Source of the DNA: Kibdelosporangium aridum
GTDB taxonomy: Bacteria; Actinomycetota; Actinomycetes; Mycobacteriales; Pseudonocardiaceae
DNA: 64,000 nt
Assembly (NCBI RefSeq): GCF_900176515.1
Contig: NZ_FWXV01000007.1
Location: forward strand, 496,001-560,000
Reading direction: 5' to 3'
This document shows positions 1 through 9,029 of this stretch, piece by piece. The notes beneath the pieces are model-generated. The model was not told where the DNA came from. It saw only the letters and a program-made list of their open reading frames with translations, and searched no databases. Positions within the stretch are counted from its first letter, which is position 1, and each line of letters begins with the position of its first letter. The position numbers and the translations under genes are program-made.

Positions 1-414
1 GCGTCCTTGGTCAAGGAGCGCGCAGGCGGCTGCCGGAATGTCCAGACCGGGACTCCGCAGGAGTTCAGGCAGTTCGTGGGCACGCTGTTCGCGGACATGT
101 ACCAGCCGTACGTCACCGAATGGGCGACTTGCTCGGTATCAGCGGACTTTCCCCGAGTGGGCCTGGTCCTGTTCAAGGACTTCAAGGAATTTCAGGCGTC
201 ATGGCGGGACGCGATGACCGCCGGCCGCGTCAGCGACAGTCCGCAGTTCAGCTTCGGAAACGGATACGCGGTGACGCAGGGCTATCTGGGCACGGCCAAG
301 CTGGGGCTGTTCTACCTGCGGTGCAACTACAACGACCCCAAGGTCCACCAGATCCCAGCGGACGTCGAGGGCTGCGTGTTCGCCAATCCCGAGCACCGCG
401 GCCACGGCCACTAG
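1..414 (+). CDS. Hypothetical protein, 5' end outside window
   Basis: This is the C-terminal part of a protein I do not recognise. The frame is open from the first base of the window to the TAG at 412-414, giving 137 residues. A TTG at position 7 could be read as a start, but there is no room to see a ribosome binding site, so I treat the gene as cut by the window edge. The visible part holds two cysteines near a GCRN and an RCNYN motif, has mixed aromatic and charged residues, and ends in a short His/Gly tail. No signal peptide or membrane segment is visible. It converges on the downstream cebR-like gene with a 54-bp gap. No function is assigned. Confidence 0.6.
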   Translation, partial: ASLVKERAGGCRNVQTGTPQEFRQFVGTLFADMYQPYVTEWATCSVSADFPRVGLVLFKDFKEFQASWRDAMTAGRVSDSPQFSFGNGYAVTQGYLGTAKLGLFYLRCNYNDPKVHQIPADVEGCVFANPEHRGHGH

Positions 415-468
415 TAGTTGCGGCCGGAGGTTCGTCGGGGGTACCGGCGGAACTTCCGGCCGTGACCA

Positions 469-1497
469 CTAGGCCGACTGCCGCGTCGTCAACGACACGG
501 GAAGCACCAGCCGCGGCACGGCGGGCTCTTGTCCGGTCTGCAGTTGCAGCAGCATCCGGATCATCTCGCCAACCTGCTCGGCCGGGTCCTGGTGCACGGA
601 CGTCAACGGCGGATCCAGCGTCGGCGCCAGGCGCGGGTTGTCGTCGAAGCCGACGACCGCGACATCGTCCGGGACGCGCCTTCCCGCCGACCGCAAAGCC
701 CTGATCGCCCCTGCCGCCATCGGGTCGCTGGCGGCGAACACCGCGTCCAGGTCGGGCACGCGGTCGAGCAGTCGTTGCATGGCGACGTCCCCGCCATGCT
801 GGGTGAAATCGGCCGGTTCGGACATACCGGTCGGATCGATCCCGGCCGCGGTAAGGGTTTCCTGCCATCCCGCGAGACGGTCCCGTGCTGAGCGCTGGTC
901 CTGCGGCCCGGACACGGTGACAATCCGACGACGCCCTTGGGAGAGCAGATGCTCGACAGCCAGGCACGCACCGGACTTGTTGTCGTAGTCCACTGTGTAC
1001 AGGCCTTTGCCGTTGGTCACCGAGGAACCACCGAACACCACCGGAACCCGCAGCAGACGCAAGGCCGTGGCCAGCGGGTCGCCGATGTGCGGTGCGAAGA
1101 CCAGTACACCGTCGACGTGACCACCGTCAAGGAACTTCATGGTTCGGGGGATGTCGTCCCGATTGTCCACGAACATCACGAGCATCTGGCTGCCCCGGTT
1201 GGCCAGGTCCCGGAACGCCGCGCGCATCACGATCAGGTAGTACGGGTCGTCCAGCACCATCGACTCGGGCTCGGACAACAGCAGCGCGACCGCGCCGGTG
1301 CGCTTGGTGACCAGCGACCGAGCCGCCTGGTTCGGCGAGTACCCCAGGTCACGAGCGGCCGCGAGGACTTTCTCCCGGGCTTGCGGACTGACGTAGGTCT
1401 CCTCGTTCAACGCGCGCGATGCCGTCGAACGGGACACGCCCGCGTACGCGGCGACGTCCTCCAACGTCGGTCGCCCACCCTGGTCCGGTACCGCCAC
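469..1497 (-). CDS. cebR: LacI-family repressor, CebR-like (cellobiose regulon)
   Basis: This is a 342-residue LacI/GalR-family repressor. The N-terminal helix-turn-helix lies at about residues 11-31 (TLEDVAAYAGVSRSTASRAL), followed by the hinge helix and a periplasmic-binding-protein-like sensor domain to the end. The GTG start at 1497 is preceded by a GGGAGG ribosome site six bases away. It diverges from cebEFG-bglC, the order known for CebR of Streptomyces, whose inducers are cellobiose or cellotriose. The intergenic region carries a perfect TGGGAGCGCTCCCA box and a 12/14 variant, the recognised CebR operator. The assignment to CebR rests on the operator and neighbours as well as the family. 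It probably represses itself, the transporter and the GH48 gene at 6101-8998. Confidence 0.9.
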   Translation of the reverse strand: MAVPDQGGRPTLEDVAAYAGVSRSTASRALNEETYVSPQAREKVLAAARDLGYSPNQAARSLVTKRTGAVALLLSEPESMVLDDPYYLIVMRAAFRDLANRGSQMLVMFVDNRDDIPRTMKFLDGGHVDGVLVFAPHIGDPLATALRLLRVPVVFGGSSVTNGKGLYTVDYDNKSGACLAVEHLLSQGRRRIVTVSGPQDQRSARDRLAGWQETLTAAGIDPTGMSEPADFTQHGGDVAMQRLLDRVPDLDAVFAASDPMAAGAIRALRSAGRRVPDDVAVVGFDDNPRLAPTLDPPLTSVHQDPAEQVGEMIRMLLQLQTGQEPAVPRLVLPVSLTTRQSA

Positions 1498-1557
1498 TCC
1501 ATGCCTCCCTGGTCCCGCGTGACGACCAGCCTATGGCCAACCCGCCCCGGATCGCCA

Positions 1558-1571
1558 TGGGAGCGCTCTCG
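1558..1571. promoter_or_regulatory. Imperfect CebR box
   Basis: TGGGAGCGCTCTCG matches the 14-bp CebR operator TGGGAGCGCTCCCA at 12 positions. It lies 61 bp upstream of the cebR GTG and 26 bp before the TTGACA of the divergent promoter, so it could serve autoregulation or cooperative binding with the perfect box at 1624-1637. Function is inferred from similarity and place. Confidence 0.6.
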
Positions 1572-1583
1572 GGTGCCTCGGCC

Positions 1584-1612
1584 TTGACATCAAGCGTGGC
1601 AAGAGCCACACT
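1584..1612 (+). promoter_or_regulatory. Candidate promoter of cebEFG-bglC
   Basis: A perfect -35 hexamer TTGACA (1584-1589) is followed after 17 bp by CACACT (1607-1612), which matches the -10 consensus at three of six positions. The perfect CebR box starts 12 bp after the -10, so a bound repressor would cover the start point. The -10 is weak, so the exact start is uncertain. Confidence 0.5.
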
Positions 1613-1623
1613 CGCCACACGTC

Positions 1624-1637
1624 TGGGAGCGCTCCCA
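1624..1637. promoter_or_regulatory. Perfect CebR operator
   Basis: TGGGAGCGCTCCCA is a perfect 14-bp palindrome (16 bp with the flanking C and G) identical to the CebR box described in Streptomyces. It lies between the candidate promoter and the cebE start at 1665, and an identical box sits at 9030-9043 before the GH48 gene. Confidence 0.9.
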
Positions 1638-1664
1638 GAACTGCCGTCCAATGAGGGGCACGAA

Positions 1665-2954
1665 GTGCGAAGAATTCTCACCAGCGCCGCGGCCTTAGCA
1701 CTGTTAGCCGGCGCGACCGCGTGTGGCGGGTCCAGTGAAACACCGTCCGGCCAAGGCCAGCCGAGTGCGAGCGGCCCGATCGAGCTGACGATCGCCACGT
1801 TCACCGAGTTCGGCTACGAAGACCTGATCAAGGAATACGAGGCCGCGCACCCGGGCATGAAGATCACCCACCGGAAGACCGGCCAGGGTGGTCCCTACCA
1901 CCAGGACATGCTCACCAAGCTGAGCGCGGGCTCCGGTCTCGCTGACGTCCAGGCCCTGGAAGAGGGCCATATCTCGACGTTCATCGACAAGGCCGACAAG
2001 TTCAACGACCTGAGCGAGATCGGTCCGAAGGACCTGCAGTCCCGTTGGCTGCCGTGGAAGTACGACGCGGGCAAGGCCAAGGACGGCAAGCTGATCGGTT
2101 ACGGCACCGACATCGGCCCACTCGCCATGTGCGTGCGCACCGACCTGCTGCAGGCGGCCAACATGCCGACCGAGCCGGCGAAGCTCAAGGAAATGCTGGC
2201 CACGTGGGACTCGTACTTCGCAGCGGGCGACCAGTACACCAAGGCCACCGGCAAGGCGTGGTTCGACTCGTCATCGCAGATCTTCAACGCGATGGTCAAC
2301 CAGCTGGACACCGGCTACATCAACCGGGACGACAGCCTGGCGATCGAGTCCAACCCCAAGATCAAGGAGAGCTGGGACAAGGTGACCGCGGCGGCCAAGC
2401 GTGGCCAGACCGCGAAGCTGACCGCGTTCTCCAACGAGTGGAACAGCGGGTTCAAGCAGGGGGCGTTCGCCACGAAGACCTGCCCGTCCTGGATGCTCGG
2501 CGTGATCAAGCAGCAGGCAGGCCCGGAGAACGCGGGCAAGTGGGCGGTCGTGGAGGCATTCCCGGAGGGCGGGGGCAACTGGGGCGGCTCGTATCTGACC
2601 GTGCCCAAGCAGAGCAAGCACCCGAAGGAAGCCGCTGAGCTCGCGGCGTGGCTGACCGCGCCGGAGCAGCAGCTCAAGGCGTTCAAGACGACCGGCAACT
2701 TCCCGAGCCAGGTCAAGGCGATGGAGTCGAGCGAGCTGCTGTCGTTCACCAACGAGTACTTCGGTGCCACGAAGGTCGGTGAGCTGTTCGCCAACCAGGC
2801 GAAGAAGGTCACCAAGGCGCAGTACAAGGGCCCGCGGGACGGGCAGATCCAGGAGAACGTGACCAGCCCGGCGCTGGCGGCGGTCGAACAGGGTGCTTCG
2901 CCGGAGGACGGCTGGAAGCAGGCGGTCGACGGCGCGAAGAAGCTGGTCAGGTAG
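1665..2954 (+). CDS. cebE: Cellobiose/cello-oligosaccharide-binding lipoprotein (ABC transporter)
   Basis: This is a 429-residue family 1 extracellular solute-binding lipoprotein. The chosen GTG at 1665 follows a GAGGGG site by six bases. An upstream extension of the frame would cross the CebR operator and is not credible. The signal peptide runs MRRILTSAAALALLAG to a lipobox with Cys20. The mature part begins with a Gly/Ser/Pro-rich linker and then a typical sugar-binding fold (IELTIATFTEFGYEDL onward). It is the first gene of cebEFG-bglC, 2 bp before cebF. By family and context it binds cellobiose or cellotriose outside the membrane and delivers it to CebF/CebG. The ATPase is not encoded here; in Streptomyces a shared MsiK serves this role. 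Confidence 0.9.
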   Translation: MRRILTSAAALALLAGATACGGSSETPSGQGQPSASGPIELTIATFTEFGYEDLIKEYEAAHPGMKITHRKTGQGGPYHQDMLTKLSAGSGLADVQALEEGHISTFIDKADKFNDLSEIGPKDLQSRWLPWKYDAGKAKDGKLIGYGTDIGPLAMCVRTDLLQAANMPTEPAKLKEMLATWDSYFAAGDQYTKATGKAWFDSSSQIFNAMVNQLDTGYINRDDSLAIESNPKIKESWDKVTAAAKRGQTAKLTAFSNEWNSGFKQGAFATKTCPSWMLGVIKQQAGPENAGKWAVVEAFPEGGGNWGGSYLTVPKQSKHPKEAAELAAWLTAPEQQLKAFKTTGNFPSQVKAMESSELLSFTNEYFGATKVGELFANQAKKVTKAQYKGPRDGQIQENVTSPALAAVEQGASPEDGWKQAVDGAKKLVR

Positions 2955-2956
2955 CG

Positions 2957-3934
2957 ATGTCACAGACGACGGCGCGATCCTCAGCACCGTCCACAGCAGA
3001 CATCGCGGTCGTCCCGCCACGGCGTCCTTCGCCGTGGCGGGACCGGCTTGCGCGGTTGGACGTCAAAGCATCGCCCTATCTCTACATCGCGCCGTTCTTC
3101 GTGGTGTTCGGCGTTGTCGGGCTCTTCCCGTTGCTGTACACGGGTTACGTCTCGATGTTCAACTGGGAGCTCGGTGACGACGACCCGTCGTTCATCGGGA
3201 TGGACAACTACGTCGAGCTGTTCGGCGACGACCAGTTCTACCGGACGCTCGTCAACACCGTCAGCATCTTCCTGCTGTCCAGCGGGCCGCAGATCGTGAT
3301 CGCGGTTCTGCTGGCGGCGTTGCTGAACTCGCGGCTGCGGATGCCGACCGCCTGGCGCGTGGGCGTTCTGCTGCCGTACGCGGCTTCGCTGGTCGCGATC
3401 GGGATCATCTTCGCGAACCTGTTCGGCCCGAACTACGGCTTGGTCAACTCCCTGTTCGAGCTGTTCGGCCTCGACCGGATCGACTGGCAGGCCAACAGAT
3501 TCGCCAGCCACATCGCCATCGCGATCATGGTCAACTGGCGGTGGACCGGGTACAACGCGCTGATCATCCTGGCCGCGATGAAGGCCATTCCGCGAGAGAT
3601 CTACGAGGCGGCCGTGGTGGACGGCGCGTCGCCGGTCCGGCGGTTCTTCTCGATCACACTGCCGCTGCTGCGGCCGACGCTGATCTTCGTCGTGGTCACG
3701 TCGACCATCGGTGGCCTGCAGATCTTCACCGAACCCAAGCTGTTCGACGCCATGCCCGGCTCGAACAACGGCGGTTCGACGAACCAGTTCCAGACGGTGA
3801 CGCTGTACATGTACCAAACCGCCTTCGAAAGCCAGCACTTCGGTTACGCGTCGGCGATGGCGTGGGTGCTGTTCCTGGTGATCCTGGTGATCGCCTCGCT
3901 GAACTTCCTGCTGACCAGGCGGTTGGCACGATGA
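2957..3934 (+). CDS. cebF: Cellobiose ABC transporter permease CebF
   Basis: This 325-residue MalF-type inner-membrane permease carries a polar N-terminus of about 45 residues and then six predicted membrane segments (first at PYLYIAPFFVVFGVVGLFPL). The ATPase-contact loop EAAVVDGASPVRRFFSITLP, near residues 215-235, carries the conserved EAA..DGA.....F..I.LP signature. It starts 2 bp after cebE and overlaps cebG by 4 bp (ATGA), so translation is probably coupled. It pairs with CebG to form the channel of the cello-oligosaccharide importer. The substrate is inferred from the CebR box, the GH1 enzyme and the GH48 gene. Confidence 0.88.
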   Translation: MSQTTARSSAPSTADIAVVPPRRPSPWRDRLARLDVKASPYLYIAPFFVVFGVVGLFPLLYTGYVSMFNWELGDDDPSFIGMDNYVELFGDDQFYRTLVNTVSIFLLSSGPQIVIAVLLAALLNSRLRMPTAWRVGVLLPYAASLVAIGIIFANLFGPNYGLVNSLFELFGLDRIDWQANRFASHIAIAIMVNWRWTGYNALIILAAMKAIPREIYEAAVVDGASPVRRFFSITLPLLRPTLIFVVVTSTIGGLQIFTEPKLFDAMPGSNNGGSTNQFQTVTLYMYQTAFESQHFGYASAMAWVLFLVILVIASLNFLLTRRLAR

Positions 3935-4746
3935 AACGAGCGGGGTTCTGGATATACGGGCTGCTGGCCGCCTTCGTACTGGGCTCGGCGTTTCCGTTCT
4001 ACTGGTCGTACCTGGTCGCCAGCCGCGACAGCGGGATGCTCACCGACCGGCTGCCGCCGCTGATACCCGGCGGCAACTTCTGGGCCAACGCGCAGCGCGT
4101 ATTCGACTCGGTGGAGTTCTGGAAAGCGCTGGTCAACAGCGTGATCGTGGCAGGGTCGGTGACGCTGTCCACGGTGTTCTTCTCGACGCTGGCCGGGTTC
4201 GCCTTCGCCAAACTCCGGTTCCGCGGGCGCGATCCACTGTTCCTGTTCATCGTCGCGACCCTGGCCGTGCCGACTCAGCTCGGCATCATCCCGCTGTACA
4301 TGTCCATGGCCGACTTCGGCTGGGTCGGCGGGTTGTGGGCGGTGATGGTGCCCAACCTGGTCACCGCGCTCGGCGTGTTCTGGATGCGGCAGTACACAGT
4401 GGACGCTGTGCCGTTCGAACTCGTCGAGGCGGCACGGATGGACGGCTGCAGCATGATCCGGGTGTACTGGCACGTCTGCCTGCCCGCGGTCCGGCCGGCC
4501 GCGGCGTTCCTCGGCATGTTCACGTTCATGACGGCGTGGAACGACTTCCTGTGGCCGCTGGTCGTGCTGGACGCAGGCAACCCGACGGTCCAGGTGGCGC
4601 TGGAGAAGCTGCAAAGCGGTTACTACATTGACTATTCGTTGGTGCTCGCCGGCACGACGCTGGCGACCATCCCGATCCTGATCGTTTTCGTCGCGCTCGG
4701 CAGGCAGATCGTCGCCGGGATCATGCAGGGTGCCGTGAAGGGATGA
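3931..4746 (+). CDS. cebG: Cellobiose ABC transporter permease CebG
   Basis: This 271-residue MalG-type permease starts at the ATG at 3931, which overlaps the cebF stop (ATGA). Much longer open frame exists upstream but lies inside cebF and is a shadow. Six membrane segments are visible, the first directly at the N-terminus (IYGLLAAFVLGSAFPFYWSY). The EAARMDGCSMIRVYWHVCLP loop is the ATPase-docking motif. The protein ends in the usual MalG tail (QIVAGIMQGAVKG). It lies 3 bp before bglC. Together with CebE and CebF it completes the membrane part of the importer. Confidence 0.88.
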   Translation: MKRAGFWIYGLLAAFVLGSAFPFYWSYLVASRDSGMLTDRLPPLIPGGNFWANAQRVFDSVEFWKALVNSVIVAGSVTLSTVFFSTLAGFAFAKLRFRGRDPLFLFIVATLAVPTQLGIIPLYMSMADFGWVGGLWAVMVPNLVTALGVFWMRQYTVDAVPFELVEAARMDGCSMIRVYWHVCLPAVRPAAAFLGMFTFMTAWNDFLWPLVVLDAGNPTVQVALEKLQSGYYIDYSLVLAGTTLATIPILIVFVALGRQIVAGIMQGAVKG

Positions 4747-4749
4747 ACC

Positions 4750-6045
4750 GTGACGTTTCCTGACGGATTCGTATGGGGTGCCGCGACCGCGGCGTTCCAG
4801 ATCGAGGGAGCCACCACCTCCGACGGCCGGGTGCCGTCCATTTGGGACACCTTCTGCCATGTGCCCGGGGCTGTGCACAACGGCGACACCGGTGACGTGG
4901 CAGCTGACCACTATCGGCTGATGGAACAGGACGTCCGCATGATGGCCGACCTCGGCCTGCAGGCGTACCGGTTCTCCATCGCGTGGCCGAGGATGGGTGA
5001 CCTGAGCTTCTACGACCGGCTCGTGGACACGCTGCTTGCCTACGACATCCAGCCGTGGGCGACGCTGTACCACTGGGATCTCCCCCAGTCATTGGAGGAG
5101 ACAGGCGGCTGGGCGAACCGTGACACGGCCTATCACTTCGGCGAGTACGCCGAGACGGTCGCGAGGCTGCTGGGCGATCGGGTTCCGAGCTGGATCACGC
5201 TCAACGAACCGTGGTGCTCGGCTTTCCTCGGTTACGCCTCCGGCATCCACGCGCCTGGCCGCACCGAACCGAACGCGGCGATCGCCGCTGCCCACCACCT
5301 GTTGCTGGGCCACGGGATCGCGATGCACGCGATCCGGTCGTTCTCCCCCAAGGCACAAGCCGGGATCACGCTCAACCTGTTCCCCGTGCACGCCGACGAC
5401 CCCGCGGACGACGCAGTCAGGCGGATCGACGGCCTGCAGAACCGGATCTTCCTCGACCCGGTCGTCCACGGGTCGTATCCCGAGGACCTGCTGACGGACC
5501 TCGCGCCTTACGGCCTGTCGGAGACGATCAAACCGGGCGACCTCGGCTTGATCCGTCAGCCGCTGGACATGTTGGGCATCAACTACTACCGCGATCTGTA
5601 CGTGCGGTCGGGTACCGAGGCTCAGCTGCCGTCGCCGTGGGTCGGCTCGGAACACGTCGAGTTCCCCGACCGCGGGTTGCCACAGACCGACAGCGGCTGG
5701 GACATCGTCCCTGGCGGGTTGACCGACCTGCTGGTTCGGCTGCACAACGACTACCCGGGACTTCCGTTGTACATCACGGAGAACGGCGCGGCCTTCCCCG
5801 GTATCGACGACACCAACCGGGTGTCGTTCCTGGATGCCCATCTGCGGGCCGCGCTTGACGCCATCCGCCAGGGTGTGGACCTGCGCGGGTATTTCCTGTG
5901 GTCGCTCGTGGACAACTTCGAGTGGGCCGAGGGCTACGCCAAGCGCTTCGGCATGGTCCACGTCGACTTCGACACCCAGGTCCGCACCGCGAAGACAAGC
6001 GCCCACTGGTACGCCCAGGTCATCTCCAGCAACACCCTGCCGTAG
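4750..6045 (+). CDS. bglC: GH1 beta-glucosidase (cytoplasmic)
   Basis: This 431-residue family 1 glycoside hydrolase has no signal peptide, so it would split imported cellobiose to glucose inside the cell. The acid/base Glu153 lies in TLNEPW and the nucleophile Glu344 in YITENG. The N-terminal FPDGFVWGAATAAFQIEG is the family signature. The start is GTG, 3 bp after cebG. One oddity: after RFSIAWPRM (residues 74-82) the chain continues directly with GDLSFYDRLVD, whereas actinobacterial GH1 enzymes normally carry a further dozen or so residues there (a P.G.G..N..GL stretch). This is a small in-frame deletion, and the enzyme is shorter than usual. Both catalytic residues remain. A strong hairpin terminator follows. 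Confidence 0.9.
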   Translation: MTFPDGFVWGAATAAFQIEGATTSDGRVPSIWDTFCHVPGAVHNGDTGDVAADHYRLMEQDVRMMADLGLQAYRFSIAWPRMGDLSFYDRLVDTLLAYDIQPWATLYHWDLPQSLEETGGWANRDTAYHFGEYAETVARLLGDRVPSWITLNEPWCSAFLGYASGIHAPGRTEPNAAIAAAHHLLLGHGIAMHAIRSFSPKAQAGITLNLFPVHADDPADDAVRRIDGLQNRIFLDPVVHGSYPEDLLTDLAPYGLSETIKPGDLGLIRQPLDMLGINYYRDLYVRSGTEAQLPSPWVGSEHVEFPDRGLPQTDSGWDIVPGGLTDLLVRLHNDYPGLPLYITENGAAFPGIDDTNRVSFLDAHLRAALDAIRQGVDLRGYFLWSLVDNFEWAEGYAKRFGMVHVDFDTQVRTAKTSAHWYAQVISSNTLP

Positions 6046-6049
6046 CCAG

Positions 6050-6096
6050 ACACAAAAAAGCTGGGCGGGCCGCGGGCCCGCCCAGCTTTTTTGTGT
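6050..6096. terminator. Bidirectional terminator between bglC and GH48 gene
   Basis: A perfect 22-bp stem (6050-6071 with 6075-6096) has a three-base loop. Its GC core CTGGGCGGGCC is flanked by six A on the left and six T on the right. It reads as an intrinsic terminator in both directions and sits exactly between two convergent stop codons (6045 and 6101). Confidence 0.93.
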
Positions 6097-6100
6097 TCTT

Positions 6101-8998
6101 CTAGCCGAAGAGTTGGAAGTGCAACGAGAACGCCGTCGCTATCTCGGCTTGTGCCCAGAACCTGTGGTACGTGAACGTCGGCACGGCTCCACCGTCCAGG
6201 TAGGACTGCACCTTGGCCCACTGTTGGTCGGAGCGGTAGAAGGACCGGATCGACAGGAACGTGCTGTTCTGGTCGATCGTGTCGCCGTTCGGCATCTTGC
6301 CGGTCCAGCCCGGCGGGACGTACACGCCTTCACCGGTGGACGAGTTGTACTTGTCGTCGAACCGGTTGTAGTCCGCACGGGTCTCCGGCGTGGCGATGCC
6401 CACCGCGTCGGCGTGCTGGAGCAGGGAGTTCAGCAGGGCTTCGCCGGTGGTCTTCGCGGCTGCGTCGCCTGACCTGGCCGCGTAGTTGAGCAGGACCTTG
6501 GCGTACGAGGCCGCGACACCGACATCCTTGCTGTGGTTGAGCACGCGCACGTGCAAGCCCGCGTTGCCGCCAGGACTGCTCGGGTTCCACGTATCCGGTG
6601 CGCCCGTCCACTGCATGTCGTTCGGAATCTGGAAGTTCGCGCCGGTCGTGGTGTTCGCGATCGCCCACGGGACCCACTTGTCCAGGATCTTCTTGGCCCT
6701 CGCGTCGCCGGTGATCTGGTAGTACGACGCGACTCGCTCGAGACCCCAGACCTGGAAGCCGAACCAGCGGTTGCTTGGCGGGTCGTGCCAGACCGGCTGC
6801 CAGTCGTAGAACATCCCGTAGAACGTCGGCGAACCCGCGGGCGGGGTGCCGTACTGGCCCTCCCAGCTGTTGGTCGCACCGCCTGCGATACCACCTTCGC
6901 TGGACTGCAGCCACTGCAGGAACTCCAGCTGCCGGTCGAGGCTCTTGGCCCAGTCCGCGGCGCCAGTCGCCGAGGTCGGCTTCAACGCCGGGTCGTTCGC
7001 CAAAGCGTATGCCGCCAACGGGTTCTGGTAGCCCTGGTGGTTGGCGCCGTCACCGATGCGCCATGCCCAGCCTGCTGAGGTGTCGGTCGCACCGCCCCAG
7101 GCGTAGTACCAGGACATCAGGTAGTGCGCACTGTCCTTGCCCGTCGCGCCGGGGCAACTCGACGGGCTGGTGCAGTTGCCGATCCGCTTGAAGTACTTGT
7201 CGAACATGGCGTACCGCAGGTAGTCGCCCATCTTCGACGCCTTCTTCACGACCGCGCTCACATCGCCGCCCTTGCCTTGCGCAGCAGCCCACCGCTGTGC
7301 AAGGAATGCCACCTGGACGGCTCGCGCGTCCGCGTCGGGAGCGTTGGTGTACTTCCATTGCCTGGCGTACGAGGCGTCCTTTGTGAACAGATCGAGATAT
7401 CCGTTGGGGCCGCCGTGTTTGAACGTGTCACACGAAGGCTGTGGGATCGTCTCGAACACCGACTCGGACGAACCGCGCTGGTAGGTGTTGATGTACGCGG
7501 GCGCGGTCGTCCCGTCGCCGCAACGGCCGAACTTGTAGGTGTTGTCGACATCCAGCAGCCAGTGCATGCCGTAGATGTCGTCGCTGCCGTACGCGGCTTT
7601 GAGTTCGGCTGCGATCGGGTCTTGGCCGACGGGGATGTTGCCGTCCAGTACCGCCGGATACCGGTCCATTCTGGGGTGTTCCGGTGCGTAGGTCGCTGGA
7701 TCGGCCGGGTTGTACTTGTTGTTCGTCGGCTGGTCGGCAGTCGACGGGATGATGTACTTCTCGAGGGACGCCCATGCCGCGTTGAACGGCGCCCAGTCGC
7801 CCTGGATCTGACCGTAGGCCGCTTCCAGCCAGAGGTAGTAGCTGAAGGCCTCCGAGGTCGTCTGGTGGCCGTGATCCGGGGCCTCGACCAGAAGCGTCTC
7901 AATGGAGTGGTACGGCACGAGAAGATCGCCGAACTTGCGGAAGTAGCCGCTGTTCGGGTCCTTGATCTTGTTGTACTGAGTCAGGAACGCCGTCTTGAAC
8001 TCCGGTGTCGACGCGTCCAGCTCAGTTGCCGTGAACGTCGCCGCCGTGTAGCCCGTGGCGCTGGCCGTGAAAGTCGCACTGGCCAGGGCTCCACCGTTCG
8101 CGGCCGAGGTGATCGTGACCGGCTTCGGCGTGTTCCAGTCGGTGGTCGAGAAGGTGAGTTCTGTCGGGCTTGCGGTGAGATCCGCGCTGCCCGTTCTGGT
8201 TATGGTCGCTGTGACTGGGCCTGTCGGCTGTGTTGCCAGTGTCACGTCCACTGTGGTCGACGTGCCCTGGCGGAGGTTCACCGTGCTCGGAGTGGCCAGG
8301 ATCGTTGGGGCACTGAGGACTCTGACCGCCACGGGGCTGGAGATCGTGGACGCGCCTTTGTCGTCGTATGCCCTGGCCGTGACCGAGTGCTGGCCCGGCG
8401 CCGCGCCCGTCCAGCTGTGCTGATATGGACTGCTCGTGTCAGTTTCGAGCAGGGTTGTTCCCGCGTAGAACTCGACTCTGCTGATGGTCCCGTCGGCGTC
8501 GGTTGCCGTCGCCGCCAACGGAATCGCCGCTTGTGCCGGGTGGCTCGAGTTGTCCGCCGGACTGGTCAACTGGACCGCGGGTGCCCGGTTGGGGCCCACG
8601 CAGGCTGTTCCGTTGACCGCGAAGTCCGTTGGCGCGCGGTTGGCCGCGGATTTGCTGCCGTTGAACCCGAACTGCACTTGCCCGCCTGCCGCGACAGCCC
8701 GGTTGTACGGGGCGTTGCGGACCGACACGGCAGGGCCATTGAGGTTCGGGGTCGCCTGCCACAGCTGGGTGATGCGTTGGTTGTCCGGGAACGTCCAGGT
8801 CAGGTCCCAGCCGTCGATCTGGTCGGTGCCGACGTTCTTGATGGTCACGGCCGCACCGAAGCCGGTGTTCCATTCATTCGTGACGCTGTATTCGACTGTG
8901 CAGGACACGGCCGCCGCGGCGGGCTGCGCGGCGACCGTCATAGTCGCCGCCATCAGCCCTACCGCAACTAAGGCGGGCAGGGCGCGTCTGCGTCTCAT
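6101..8998 (-). CDS. Secreted GH48 cellobiohydrolase with N-terminal CBM2
   Basis: This 965-residue secreted processive cellulase starts at the ATG at 8998, which follows a GGAGGA site. The signal peptide is residues 1-30 (ending QPAAAA). A family 2 cellulose-binding module follows at about 33-135 (CTVEYSVTNEWNTGFGAAVT, with Trp residues). Two Ig-like/fibronectin-like linker modules lie at about 140-235 and 236-325. The GH48 catalytic domain occupies about 330-965, with the acid Glu383 in the hallmark GHQTTSEAFSYY. GH48 enzymes release cellobiose from cellulose chains. A perfect CebR box (9030-9043) spans the start point of its candidate promoter, so it should be co-induced with the cellobiose importer. 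This links extracellular attack to uptake. Confidence 0.95.
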   Translation of the reverse strand: MRRRRALPALVAVGLMAATMTVAAQPAAAAVSCTVEYSVTNEWNTGFGAAVTIKNVGTDQIDGWDLTWTFPDNQRITQLWQATPNLNGPAVSVRNAPYNRAVAAGGQVQFGFNGSKSAANRAPTDFAVNGTACVGPNRAPAVQLTSPADNSSHPAQAAIPLAATATDADGTISRVEFYAGTTLLETDTSSPYQHSWTGAAPGQHSVTARAYDDKGASTISSPVAVRVLSAPTILATPSTVNLRQGTSTTVDVTLATQPTGPVTATITRTGSADLTASPTELTFSTTDWNTPKPVTITSAANGGALASATFTASATGYTAATFTATELDASTPEFKTAFLTQYNKIKDPNSGYFRKFGDLLVPYHSIETLLVEAPDHGHQTTSEAFSYYLWLEAAYGQIQGDWAPFNAAWASLEKYIIPSTADQPTNNKYNPADPATYAPEHPRMDRYPAVLDGNIPVGQDPIAAELKAAYGSDDIYGMHWLLDVDNTYKFGRCGDGTTAPAYINTYQRGSSESVFETIPQPSCDTFKHGGPNGYLDLFTKDASYARQWKYTNAPDADARAVQVAFLAQRWAAAQGKGGDVSAVVKKASKMGDYLRYAMFDKYFKRIGNCTSPSSCPGATGKDSAHYLMSWYYAWGGATDTSAGWAWRIGDGANHQGYQNPLAAYALANDPALKPTSATGAADWAKSLDRQLEFLQWLQSSEGGIAGGATNSWEGQYGTPPAGSPTFYGMFYDWQPVWHDPPSNRWFGFQVWGLERVASYYQITGDARAKKILDKWVPWAIANTTTGANFQIPNDMQWTGAPDTWNPSSPGGNAGLHVRVLNHSKDVGVAASYAKVLLNYAARSGDAAAKTTGEALLNSLLQHADAVGIATPETRADYNRFDDKYNSSTGEGVYVPPGWTGKMPNGDTIDQNSTFLSIRSFYRSDQQWAKVQSYLDGGAVPTFTYHRFWAQAEIATAFSLHFQLFG

Positions 8999-9029
8999 GG
9001 GTCGTCCTCCTCCGGCCTTCGTTGGCAAC

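Noticed and set aside
3541..3930. Upstream extension of cebG inside cebF
   Set aside because: The frame is open for 130 codons before the ATG at 3931, but it overlaps the well-defined cebF gene, and the ATG overlapping the cebF stop gives a normal MalG-type N-terminus.
3844..5073. Long antisense reading frame across cebG and bglC
   Set aside because: Codons mirror the high-GC coding strand, the translation is rich in Arg/His/Gln with no domain, and the plus-strand genes are clear.
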